Of a stretch of 9,178 nucleotides of DNA, positions 1-6,303 are shown in pieces. The notes below the pieces were generated by a model that saw nothing but the letters and a program-made list of their open reading frames with translations, searched no databases and had not been told where the DNA came from. The stretch comes from Tessaracoccus flavescens (lineage in GTDB: Bacteria > Actinomycetota > Actinomycetes > Propionibacteriales > Propionibacteriaceae), in NCBI GenBank assembly GCA_020741375.1, contig DYZF01000204.1, positions 1-9,178 on the forward strand, written 5' to 3'. Made by a program: the position numbers and the translations under genes. The stretch's first letter is position 1. Each line of letters opens with the position of its first letter.

Positions 1-179
1 TCGACCTTGAGTTCGCGCACGGTCGCGGCGATCTTGGCCGCCACCGTCTCCGGCGACCCGACGTACAGCGCGCCGTGCTCGATCTCGTTGGTGAACTCGT
101 CGGACCCCATGGCCCCCCAGCCCCGCTCCCGACCGATGCGGTCACGCTGGGCTTTGAAGTGCGGAAACAACTGGCTCAT
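1..179 (-). pseudogene. LLM-class flavin-dependent oxidoreductase, C-terminal fragment (5' truncated, runs off the left edge)
   Basis: Read on the minus strand, this frame gives a stretch typical of the C-terminal third of luciferase-like monooxygenases: FPHFKAQRDRIGRERGWG, then HGALYVGSPETVAAKIA. The ALYVGSPETVA segment is a family hallmark, normally followed by a conserved RFDLKYS-like end, which would lie beyond position 1. Full proteins of this family are about 300-350 residues and use reduced FMN to oxidise small organic substrates. Here the ~240 residues that should precede are absent: upstream of codon LFPHF the frame enters the terminal repeat of an insertion-sequence relic, and the apparent ATG at 179-177 lies inside that repeat. 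I infer a gene truncated by an insertion and later deletion, probably non-functional because the flavin-binding N-terminal barrel strands are lost. The frame is open to the window edge, so no stop is seen. The family call is fairly secure; the substrate is unknown. Confidence 0.7.
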
Positions 180-196
180 CACAGTGGAGGGTGTAG
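173..196 (+). repeat. Left terminal inverted repeat of the ISL3 relic
   Basis: Begins GGCTCATCACAGTGG and ends GGGTGTAG. It pairs with the reverse complement of 382-405 at 19 of 24 positions; mismatches fall at repeat positions 6, 12, 14, 15 and 17, while the outer five bases and the inner seven are identical. Its outer edge marks exactly where the flavin oxidoreductase similarity stops. Confidence 0.7.
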
Positions 197-249
197 AGGC
201 GGGGTGATCTGGGGTGGCGCGTCGGTCCGCGGTTGAGGGTCGAGGTCTC

Positions 250-399
250 CCGAAGATTAACGGGCCCACCGAAGCCCTGGATGGCCGACTCGAACACCTC
301 CGGGGCAGCGTCCTCGGCTTCCGGAACCTCACCCACTACATCGCGCGCAGCCTCCTCGAGACCGGCGGCTTCAGACCCCGACTACACCGTGGATTGTGA
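250..399 (+). pseudogene. ISL3-family transposase, C-terminal remnant
   Basis: The plus frame ending at the TGA at 397-399 reads INGPTEALDGRLEHLRG, then GFRNLTHYIARSLLE and TGGFRPRLHRGL. This is the very conserved C-terminal tail of ISL3 (IS204/IS1001/IS1096/IS1165) DDE transposases, where NGPTEA(I/L)NGRLEHLRGSALGFRNL is standard. Only about 50 residues remain of a protein normally near 400-440 residues, so the catalytic Asp residues are gone and it cannot act. The frame is open back to about 214, but codons before ~250 do not look like transposase, so the internal deletion joint lies between 197 and about 250. The stop codon lies within the right terminal repeat. The long reading frame of the downstream repair gene is also open through this region in another frame, which is why that gene should not be started here. 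Confidence 0.75.
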
Positions 400-405
400 A
401 GAGCC
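382..405 (-). repeat. Right terminal inverted repeat of the ISL3 relic
   Basis: On the plus strand it runs CTACACCGTGG to GAAGAGCC, and it contains the transposase stop codon. Its reverse complement begins GGCTCTTCACAATCC and aligns with 173-196. It ends 46 bp before the start codon of the polymerase-ligase gene. Confidence 0.7.
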
Positions 406-438
406 GTCAAAGGGCCCCGGATTCGCGGCCCCCGCTTG

Positions 439-444
439 TACTGT
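439..444 (+). promoter_or_regulatory. Possible -10 element (TACTGT) for a leaderless polymerase-ligase transcript
   Basis: TACTGT fits the actinobacterial TAnnnT -10 pattern and ends 7 bases before the ATG at 452, the spacing expected if the transcript starts at or next to the start codon. No Shine-Dalgarno-like purine run lies between 430 and 451, which also favours leaderless initiation. No convincing -35 box is seen 16-18 bp upstream. Position and consensus are observed; promoter function is inferred. Confidence 0.3.
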
Positions 445-451
445 GTGCCGC

Positions 452-2608
452 ATGGCGGATTCCGAGATTCTGACCGTGCCGGGGCCCGACGGCGACCGCG
501 AGGTCAAGCTGTCCAGCCCAAACAAGGTGCTATGGCCCGACGCCGGGCTGACCAAGCGCGATCTGGCCGCGTATCTGCTCGCGGTGGCGGAGCCGTTCCT
601 GCACCTCAACGGCGATCGGCCGATGACGCTCCAGCGGTTTCCCGAAGGGATCGATGGCGAGGAGTTCTTCTCGAAGCGCCCGCCGCGCGGGGCGCCGTCG
701 TTCCTGCGGACCGTCACCTGCACCTATCCGTCGCGACGGCGCCACGATCAGCTGGTCTTCGACGAACCGGCCGCGCTGGCCTGGGCAGCCCAGATGGGCA
801 CCATCACGTTCCACCCGTGGCCGGTGCGCACGGCCAACCTCGATAACCCGGACGAGTTCCGCATTGATCTGGACCCGCAGCCGGGCCGTGACTTCTCCGA
901 CGCCATCACCGCCGCACTCGCGCTGCGCGAAGTGATGGCCGAGGCCGGGCTGAAGGCGTATGCCAAGACGTCCGGCAACCGCGGCATCCACGTCTACGCC
1001 CGGATCAAGCCAACCCACGAGTTCCAAGACGTCCGCCACGGCGTGATCGGCATCGCCCGCGAGCTGGAGCGTCGAATGCCGGATCTAGTGACGTCGTCGT
1101 GGTGGAAGGAGGAGCGCGGCGAGCGCGTGTTCGTCGACTTCAACCAGGCCAACCGTGATCGCACCATCGCCGCCGCCTACTCGCCGCGACCGCTGCCCGG
1201 TGCGACGGTGTCGATGCCGCTGACGTGGGAGGAGCTGGCCGACGCCGACCCCGCCGACTACACGGTCAAGACCGTTCGCGCCCTCCTGGAGGAGCGTGGC
1301 TGCGCGTGGGCCGACATCGACGAGGAGCCCGGCGACGTGGCCGGCGCTTTGAAGCTGTGGGAGGCCGACCTTGAACGCGGGCTGGGGGAGCTGAACTTCC
1401 CGCCGGATTACCCGAAGATGCCGGGGGAGCCGCCGCGCGTGCCGCCGTCGAAGCGGAAGGCTGATCGGGCCGACGAGGAGTACATGGCGCCGAAGGCCGA
1501 GCGCGACGCCGAGTGGGGCACCGCGATCGCCCCGCCGTATGGGCCGATGCTGGCAAAGCCGGTGAAGAAGCTGCCCGACGGCGAATACCTGTATGAGCCG
1601 AAGTGGGACGGTTTCCGCTCCATCATCTGGCGCTCGGGCGACATGGTGGAGATCGGCTCGCGCAACTCGCGCCCGATGACGCGCTACTTCCCGGAGTTGG
1701 TGGAGGCGATCATCAAGAACTTCCCGGATCATTCGGCGATCGACGGCGAGATCATCATGATCGATCCGGAGACCGGGGACCGGCTCAACTTCGACGCGCT
1801 GCAGCAGCGGATCCACCCCGCGGCGTCGCGGATCAAGAAGTTGAGCGAGCAGATGCCGGCCAGCTTCGTCGCCTTCGACCTCCTCGCCCTGGGGCAGACG
1901 AACTACGTGGAGAAGCCGTTCAGGGAGCGCCGCGCCGCGCTGGAGAAAGCGCTGAAGAAGGCCAAGCCGCCGATCTATCTCACCAAAGCCACCAGCGATC
2001 CGGCAGAGGCTGAGAAATGGTTCGAGCAGTTCGAGGGTGCGGGCCTCGACGGCGTCATCGCCAAGCCGCTGGATGAGCCGTATGTGGAGGACAAGCGGGT
2101 GATGTTCAAGCTGAAGCACGAGCGCACCGCTGATTGCGTGGTGGCCGGATACCGGCTCTACAAGGATGAGAAGGACGCGATCGGCTCCCTGCTCTTGGGC
2201 CTCTACACCGACGACGGCCAGCTGAACTCTGTGGGCGTCATCGGGGCACTGCCGATGGCCCGACGCAAGGAACTGTTCGAGGAGCTGCAGCCGCTGGTGA
2301 CCACCTTCGAGGGGCACCCGTGGGCGTGGGCTGAGCCGGAGGAAGTGACGCCCGACAACCGGGACCAGTCATTCCCCAGAACCCCGACGGCGGCCGCCCA
2401 TTCGCGCTGGAACGCGAAGAAGGATCTGTCGTTCACGCCGCTGCGCCCAGAGCGCGTCGTGGAGGTGCGCTACGACCACATGGAGGGTGACCGCTTCCGC
2501 CACACCGCACAGTGGGTGGGGTGGCGCGACGACCGGGATCCCGAATCCTGCACGTATGAACAGCTGGAGGAGCCGGTCAGCTACGACTTGGGCGACGTGC
2601 TCGGCTGA
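452..2608 (+). CDS. ligD: Polymerase-ligase fusion (AEP/PolD domain plus ATP-dependent LigC-type DNA ligase), NHEJ-type repair
   Basis: A 718-residue cytoplasmic DNA-repair enzyme. Residues ~10-315 form an archaeo-eukaryotic primase-type polymerase domain: metal-binding D139 and D141 (RIDLDPQ), the SGNRGIHVY motif at 174-182 and the third acidic residue D229 (VFVDFNQANRDRT). This version resembles the stand-alone mycobacterial PolD proteins more than the LigD polymerase domain. A charged linker (~316-355) leads to a nucleotidyltransferase ligase: adenylated lysine K384 (EPKWDGFR), SRN 403-405, DGE 431-433, FDLLAL 476-480, GVIAKP 534-539 and KLK 553-555. An OB fold (~557-718) follows. The ligase is closest in motif wording to LigC. 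The LigD phosphoesterase domain is absent. Expected activities are ribonucleotide or gap-filling synthesis at broken ends followed by ATP-dependent nick sealing, normally with Ku. The ATG at 452 was chosen because the domain homology starts shortly after it; the frame upstream runs into the insertion-sequence relic. A GTG at 443 is an alternative start. The 3' end overlaps the convergent LysM-BTAD gene by 32 bp. Confidence 0.93.
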   Translation: MADSEILTVPGPDGDREVKLSSPNKVLWPDAGLTKRDLAAYLLAVAEPFLHLNGDRPMTLQRFPEGIDGEEFFSKRPPRGAPSFLRTVTCTYPSRRRHDQLVFDEPAALAWAAQMGTITFHPWPVRTANLDNPDEFRIDLDPQPGRDFSDAITAALALREVMAEAGLKAYAKTSGNRGIHVYARIKPTHEFQDVRHGVIGIARELERRMPDLVTSSWWKEERGERVFVDFNQANRDRTIAAAYSPRPLPGATVSMPLTWEELADADPADYTVKTVRALLEERGCAWADIDEEPGDVAGALKLWEADLERGLGELNFPPDYPKMPGEPPRVPPSKRKADRADEEYMAPKAERDAEWGTAIAPPYGPMLAKPVKKLPDGEYLYEPKWDGFRSIIWRSGDMVEIGSRNSRPMTRYFPELVEAIIKNFPDHSAIDGEIIMIDPETGDRLNFDALQQRIHPAASRIKKLSEQMPASFVAFDLLALGQTNYVEKPFRERRAALEKALKKAKPPIYLTKATSDPAEAEKWFEQFEGAGLDGVIAKPLDEPYVEDKRVMFKLKHERTADCVVAGYRLYKDEKDAIGSLLLGLYTDDGQLNSVGVIGALPMARRKELFEELQPLVTTFEGHPWAWAEPEEVTPDNRDQSFPRTPTAAAHSRWNAKKDLSFTPLRPERVVEVRYDHMEGDRFRHTAQWVGWRDDRDPESCTYEQLEEPVSYDLGDVLG

Positions 2609-5207
2609 TCGCCCGCTGCACTCGCTGCGCCAACTCGGGCGCGAGATCGCGGGAATCCGCGCGTAGCGCGCGGGTGAGGGTCATCACGTCGCGTTCGAGG
2701 GCCGCGACGTCGCCTGCGTGTGACAGGGCGTCGATCCGGCGGACGGCAAGCTCGTCGTCGAGCGGTGCGGCCAGGCGGCCGCGCTCCACCGCCCACAGTG
2801 CGCCCTGAAAGTCTTTGTCGGCCAAGCAGCGGTCTGCCAGCTCTGCCGCTGCGTCGACGACCATGGCCACCATGTCTGCACGCATCGTCTCCGCCCAGAA
2901 CCATTGGAACGCCAGGTGGCCCAGTGGTTCTCCGCGGACGAGGGTGAGGGCTCGACGGAGCTGCTCAGTGTCGGCGTGACGCACACCGCCGCTCAGCATG
3001 GCTTGGAAGACTTCCCAATCTGAGGTGACTCGTTCGTCGAGCGTGATTCGTCCGGAGTAGGCGTCAGGCAGGTACCGGGCGTCGGCGTCGTCGGCGCCTA
3101 GCCACGTACGGAGCCGGCTCATGTTGGAGCGGCGGGTGGTCTCTGCGACGGCGAGGTGCTGCGCCATCTTCGTCGGCGTGGCCCCGGGGTTGTTGAGCAG
3201 CCACGCGCAGTACTCGAGGCACTGTGTCGTGGCTCGGGTGGGCGTCTCCCCGGCGGCCGCGAGGAGTTCAACGTCGCCCAGCAGGAGAAGCGTTGGGTGA
3301 GCCGGTGCGTCGAGAGCTGCTGTCATGTTGGAGTCCTCATGGCGGGCCCGCGCCGGGATGGGGTTGGGTGCGTCGTTCCACCACGGCGCCGATTCTGGGT
3401 GGGTTGCTGTGACGGCCAAGAGGCCCAGCACAGCGTGCTTCGCAGGTTCGGTGAGTAGTTGCGGCTCGAACACCTCGGCGCCTAGACGTGCGGTGTCGCC
3501 GGTTACCTCGATGACCGTGGCGGCGGGGGTCTGCACGCTCCCTGCGACGCCGAGCACGCTCACTCCGGTGTGGCCCACGTCGAGGGCGTCGGCGATGACG
3601 GCGACTTCCGGCGTCGCCAACGGCTCCGTGAACACGAAGATGAGCGGCTCAACCTCGGAGGAGGTGTCTGGGTTGGCCCGGAGGACGTCAAGGGTGGAAT
3701 CTCCGATGCCGAGGCGGCGTTCCGCCGTGATCCGCTGGAGCGTCGACAGGCCGGCGGCTGTGTCTCGGTGGGTCTGGACCTGAGCGGTGTCCGCAACCTC
3801 AGCCCATTCCGAGGAACCGACGAGAACGATCGACGACGGGCTCTGATGCGTGAGCGACGTGATCGCGGCCCCGAGCGCCGAGGAACGAGCGGCGCCGGTG
3901 AAGACGGTGAGCCCTGCGGCTTCAAGGTTATGGGTGACGGCTGCGTCGTCGGCCCCCCAGCCCAGGACGAGTTCGGTTGGGCTCTCCGGGGCAGCAGCCC
4001 GACGTGGCTCTTCGGCCCGGTGGGCAACGGCGCCCCAGTTCCGCACGTGCTCGGGGGTGAGGGGAACCAGTCGCTCGCCGACCCGGCGACTCAGCAGTTG
4101 GTTGCGCCGCCTCCAGATCAGCCCGCCTGCCACGGCGGCGGCGAGCCCCGCGCCCAGAGTGCCCAGCAACGCGGCCACCGCGTCGGTGGGATCATCCGAC
4201 TGCTCATCCCCGGCGGCGTCCTGCTCGCTCCCTGGCCCCGCATCAGCGTCGGGATCGGCCGGAATGCCAGCTTGGGGTGGGATGACGTACGACGGCGTCG
4301 GTGGAGGAGTTGCCTCGTCGGCTTGCGCCTCGTCCTCCTCAGCCGAGACCGGTGCGGCCTCTGGCGCGTCCTCGACCTGTTCGCTGGGAGTGTCGATTGG
4401 AGCCTCAGGCTCTGACTCCGCCGTCGGGATCGTGAGTTCCCACCCGACGTTGATCACGTCGGGATCGGCCACGGTGGACTTGTTGGCCTCGTGAAGCTCG
4501 GGCCAACGGTTCCCGTCGCCCAAGTGTTCCTCCGCCAAACCCCACAAGGTGTCGCCGGACTCCACGACAACATCGACCGGGGAGCCGGCGTCCGCCACCT
4601 GCACCTGAGCCGCAGTGGCCGCCGGCATCGTCAGCATGGTTCCCACGGCCAGCCTGCTGGTGGCGGTGAGCCCGGAGTTGAGGGCGACGATGTCGCGCCA
4701 CCTGTCGCCGGAACCCAGTTCCCTCTCGGCGACCGACCACAGCTCATCCCCCGGCTGCACGACGTAGTGCGGCCCCTCCGGTGGTGCGGCGGGAGCTGCC
4801 TGTGCAGGTGAGGAGGCGGAGAGCGTGGACGCCTCGCTGGTGGATTCGAGCGGCCTGGCTGACGTATCGGCGCTCGCCACCGTCGGGACGGCGAGCGCGG
4901 CCACGACGAGTGCACCGATCCCAGGGCGAAGCCAGCCAGTGCCGGGGATGGGCATGGTGACCCGCTGGCGGCTCAGCACTGCCACCACCTCGGCCAACAC
5001 CGTGAGGGTGAGCACCCCCCAAGCCAGCCACGCGACCACGCTGAGCAGCGCCAGCACCGCTCGTGGGTTCGCCGCGCGCCACAGCGCATCCGCCCAGTTG
5101 ACCTCCAACAGGTACCCGGGATTGCCGATCTGCAACAGAAGCAGCGGCACACCGAGTACCAGAAGGAGAAGAACGAGCAGCGCACCGACGGCGCGGAGGA
5201 AGCGCAT
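2577..5207 (-). CDS. Membrane protein with two LysM domains and a C-terminal winged-helix/BTAD regulator module
   Basis: An 876-residue multidomain protein, last gene of the Tad operon. Hydrophobic segments lie at ~6-27, 50-78 and 95-113. Two LysM domains follow: 147-195 (HYVVQPGDELWSVAERELG) and 213-261 (VVVESGDTLWGLAEEHLG). Then come an acidic, Pro-rich linker (262-340), a fourth membrane helix (~343-364) followed by basic WRRRNQLLSRR, a middle domain (~380-600) I do not recognise, a winged-helix segment (~637-722, with TTRRSNMSRLRTWLG) and an all-alpha bacterial transcriptional activator (BTAD) repeat region (~728-870). By the positive-inside rule the LysM domains face the wall and the wHTH/BTAD part lies in the cytoplasm. 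LysM binds N-acetylglucosamine-containing glycans. The wHTH/BTAD pair is known from SARP-type regulators, so a wall-sensing regulator or a pilus assembly scaffold is plausible; neither is shown. The ATG lies 1 base after the stop of the prepilin gene with no Shine-Dalgarno, so translation is likely coupled. The 3' end overlaps the convergent repair gene. Confidence 0.9.
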   Translation of the reverse strand: MRFLRAVGALLVLLLLVLGVPLLLLQIGNPGYLLEVNWADALWRAANPRAVLALLSVVAWLAWGVLTLTVLAEVVAVLSRQRVTMPIPGTGWLRPGIGALVVAALAVPTVASADTSARPLESTSEASTLSASSPAQAAPAAPPEGPHYVVQPGDELWSVAERELGSGDRWRDIVALNSGLTATSRLAVGTMLTMPAATAAQVQVADAGSPVDVVVESGDTLWGLAEEHLGDGNRWPELHEANKSTVADPDVINVGWELTIPTAESEPEAPIDTPSEQVEDAPEAAPVSAEEDEAQADEATPPPTPSYVIPPQAGIPADPDADAGPGSEQDAAGDEQSDDPTDAVAALLGTLGAGLAAAVAGGLIWRRRNQLLSRRVGERLVPLTPEHVRNWGAVAHRAEEPRRAAAPESPTELVLGWGADDAAVTHNLEAAGLTVFTGAARSSALGAAITSLTHQSPSSIVLVGSSEWAEVADTAQVQTHRDTAAGLSTLQRITAERRLGIGDSTLDVLRANPDTSSEVEPLIFVFTEPLATPEVAVIADALDVGHTGVSVLGVAGSVQTPAATVIEVTGDTARLGAEVFEPQLLTEPAKHAVLGLLAVTATHPESAPWWNDAPNPIPARARHEDSNMTAALDAPAHPTLLLLGDVELLAAAGETPTRATTQCLEYCAWLLNNPGATPTKMAQHLAVAETTRRSNMSRLRTWLGADDADARYLPDAYSGRITLDERVTSDWEVFQAMLSGGVRHADTEQLRRALTLVRGEPLGHLAFQWFWAETMRADMVAMVVDAAAELADRCLADKDFQGALWAVERGRLAAPLDDELAVRRIDALSHAGDVAALERDVMTLTRALRADSRDLAPELAQRVQRAISRARRPSRS
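2657..2673 (+). terminator. GC hairpin downstream of the polymerase-ligase gene, possible terminator
   Basis: CCGCGCG, loop TAG, CGCGCGG: a perfect 7-bp stem with a 3-nt loop, 48 bases after the plus-strand stop. There is no following T-run, and it lies inside the coding sequence of the opposing gene (around its residues 845-851), so it may be chance in GC-rich code. No other terminator is evident at the convergent junction. Confidence 0.2.
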
Positions 5208-5208
5208 G

Positions 5209-5388
5209 TCAGCCGGGCAGCCTGTCGGTGACGTACTTGGTGATGATGGTCACGATGACGATGGCCACAGCGGCGGCACCGGCCAGCAAAATGGCGTTCT
5301 CGGTGCTCTGGCTGAGACCACGCTCGTCGCGTGGGCGGGGCTGAAGCGTCTCGACGACGAGCCCGACGGTGGTGTGAAACACGGACAT
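5209..5388 (-). CDS. flp: Flp-like small prepilin of the Tad system
   Basis: A 59-residue protein with a short polar, basic leader (1-24, ending RPRDERG), then LSQSTENAILLAG and a continuous hydrophobic helix (~32-49) ending KYVTDRLPG. This is the layout of Tad/Flp pilins: a leader cut by a prepilin peptidase after Gly, a conserved Glu near the start of the mature helix and almost no globular part. It is probably the major pilus subunit, inserted in the membrane and then extruded by TadA/B/C. The Glu (E30) is at +6 if cleavage follows G24, not the usual +5, and Tyr after Glu is replaced by Asn. I chose the ATG at 5388-5386 because AGGAGG lies 5 nt before it. An in-frame ATG at 5430-5428 with AAGGAT 5 nt upstream would add 14 residues (73 in total). 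It lies between tadC and the LysM-BTAD gene, whose start codon begins 1 base after this stop. Confidence 0.75.
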   Translation of the reverse strand: MSVFHTTVGLVVETLQPRPRDERGLSQSTENAILLAGAAAVAIVIVTIITKYVTDRLPG

Positions 5389-5393
5389 GGTTG

Positions 5394-5399
5394 CCTCCT
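5394..5399 (-). promoter_or_regulatory. Ribosome binding site AGGAGG for the Flp-like prepilin
   Basis: Minus strand reads GCAGGAGGCAACCATG. The perfect six-base Shine-Dalgarno and 5-nt spacer decide for the inner start codon. A weaker site (AAGGAT, 5436-5441) serves the alternative upstream ATG. Confidence 0.65.
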
Positions 5400-5460
5400 G
5401 CTTGTCACTATCGCGAACTGGGTTGGTCATTTTTCATCCTTCTTTCAATCTGTGGATAAG

Positions 5461-6303
5461 TCAGGTTCCGGTGAGCGCCAGTAGCGCTGGGATCAGGAGG
5501 GCGACGCCGAGCAGGAGCGCGGGAATCGTCATCCACAAGGACATGGACTCGCTCTCCTCCTGAGCTCGGGTCTTCTCAGCGGAGAGGTGCGCGTCGCGTA
5601 GCTCCTTGACGCGGGCTTGCAAGACCTCCACCAGGCCTGCGCCCTGCTCCTCCAGCTGCATCACGTCGGCGAAGTCGGCCAGCTCTGGCAGTTTCCATTC
5701 ATCGGCGATCCGTCGCAGCTCGGGCCATGGCTGGGTCTGCTCCATCCGCGCTCGCTCAAGCCCGGCGGAGATTCTGCGGAAGAGGGGGCTGTCCGCGACC
5801 GCGGCCGCGTTGGTGGCCGCCTGGGTAGCCGACGCGTTGGCGAGTCTTTCGAGAACCACCAGATCGAAGAACGTGTGCAGGCCATCTGTCGCCTGCCGTC
5901 TTTGCTGTGCTGCGCCGGAGCGCAGGCGCAGATCGGCGAAGAGGGCGCCGAGCACCGCTCCAATCACGCTCAAGAGAAGTGGAAGCGGAGTGACTGCCCC
6001 GCCCATGATCACGTTGGTGGTCATCCACACCAACGGCAGGAAGAACCCGGCCCCGGCCCACACTGCCTTCTCCACCCAGAAGTCGGCGGCCGATCGCCCC
6101 TGCAACTGCAGCAGCCGTTGCTGGCCTGAGGTCAGCGGCAACCGAAGCCTCTGCGGAGTAGACAGCTGTTCCTGCGAGACGGGGCGTCGCTCCAACGCGG
6201 CCAACGCGTCGCCCAACCGGACGGGAACCGCGATGGACCCGCGCACCATCAACGCTGCGCCGAGCCCTGCGAGCATTCCGCACGCCACCAACAGGCCGAT
6301 CAT
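5461..6303 (-). CDS. tadC: TadC-like type II/IV secretion F-domain membrane protein
   Basis: A 280-residue inner-membrane protein of the Tad pilus platform. Hydrophobic helices lie at ~2-20, 83-100, 105-125 and 255-277. Between the second pair and the last helix is the cytoplasmic T2SSF (GspF/PilC) four-helix region (~140-250), with LHTFFDLVVLERLANASATQ, WPELRRIADEWKLPELADFADVM and GAGLVEVLQARVKELRDAHLSAEKTRAQEE. The KLPEL...GAGL..L..R...LR...AEK.RA pattern is typical of TadC. It should pair with TadB as the platform on which the TadA ATPase works, passing prepilin out of the membrane. Its ATG overlaps the tadB stop as ATGA (6300-6303), and CGGAG lies 6 nt upstream of the start. It is followed after 72 bp by the prepilin gene. 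Length is normal for actinobacterial TadC. Confidence 0.9.
   Translation of the reverse strand: MIGLLVACGMLAGLGAALMVRGSIAVPVRLGDALAALERRPVSQEQLSTPQRLRLPLTSGQQRLLQLQGRSAADFWVEKAVWAGAGFFLPLVWMTTNVIMGGAVTPLPLLLSVIGAVLGALFADLRLRSGAAQQRRQATDGLHTFFDLVVLERLANASATQAATNAAAVADSPLFRRISAGLERARMEQTQPWPELRRIADEWKLPELADFADVMQLEEQGAGLVEVLQARVKELRDAHLSAEKTRAQEESESMSLWMTIPALLLGVALLIPALLALTGT

Larger units (their letters stand above)
173..405 (+). mobile_element. Internally deleted ISL3-family insertion sequence relic with both terminal inverted repeats
   Basis: The 233-bp segment is bounded by two 24-bp imperfect inverted repeats (173-196 and the reverse complement of 382-405) that match at 19 of 24 positions. 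The outer end of the right repeat, read inward, starts GGCTCTTC, the left one GGCTCATC; from memory, GGCTCTTC-type ends of about 24 bp are usual for actinobacterial ISL3 elements. Between the repeats lies only the 3' end of a transposase gene, so most of an original element of roughly 1.4 kb has been lost. The flanking octamers (165-172 AAACAACT and 406-413 GTCAAAGG) do not match, so there is no intact 8-bp target duplication; this suggests that an adjacent deletion followed the insertion. It could be moved only by a transposase supplied in trans. Confidence 0.75.

Noticed and set aside
142..336. 64-codon minus-strand frame across the insertion-sequence relic
   Set aside because: It starts at a GTG inside the transposase tail and crosses the terminal repeat into the oxidoreductase fragment in the wrong frame; no similarity seen.
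165..413. 8-bp target-site duplication around the ISL3 relic
   Set aside because: The flanking octamers AAACAACT (165-172) and GTCAAAGG (406-413) do not match, so no duplication can be claimed.
233..451. In-frame N-terminal extension of the polymerase-ligase gene to an upstream GTG/ATG
   Set aside because: The extension runs through the transposase remnant and right terminal repeat and gives low-complexity Ser/Ala/Pro sequence. Polymerase-domain similarity begins just after the ATG at 452.
1085..2317. 410-codon open frame on the minus strand
   Set aside because: Antisense shadow of the polymerase-ligase gene, rich in Arg/His/Leu with no recognisable domain; long antisense frames are common in GC-rich coding DNA.
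3570..4415. 281-codon open frame on the plus strand
   Set aside because: Antisense to the LysM-BTAD gene, with no recognisable domain or start signal.
5451..5459. Perfect DnaA-box 9-mer (TTATCCACA on the minus strand) just after the tadC stop
   Set aside because: A single isolated box with no second box, AT-rich unwinding region or dnaA/dnaN nearby. It does not indicate an origin; chance occurrence or a lone DnaA site cannot be told apart here.
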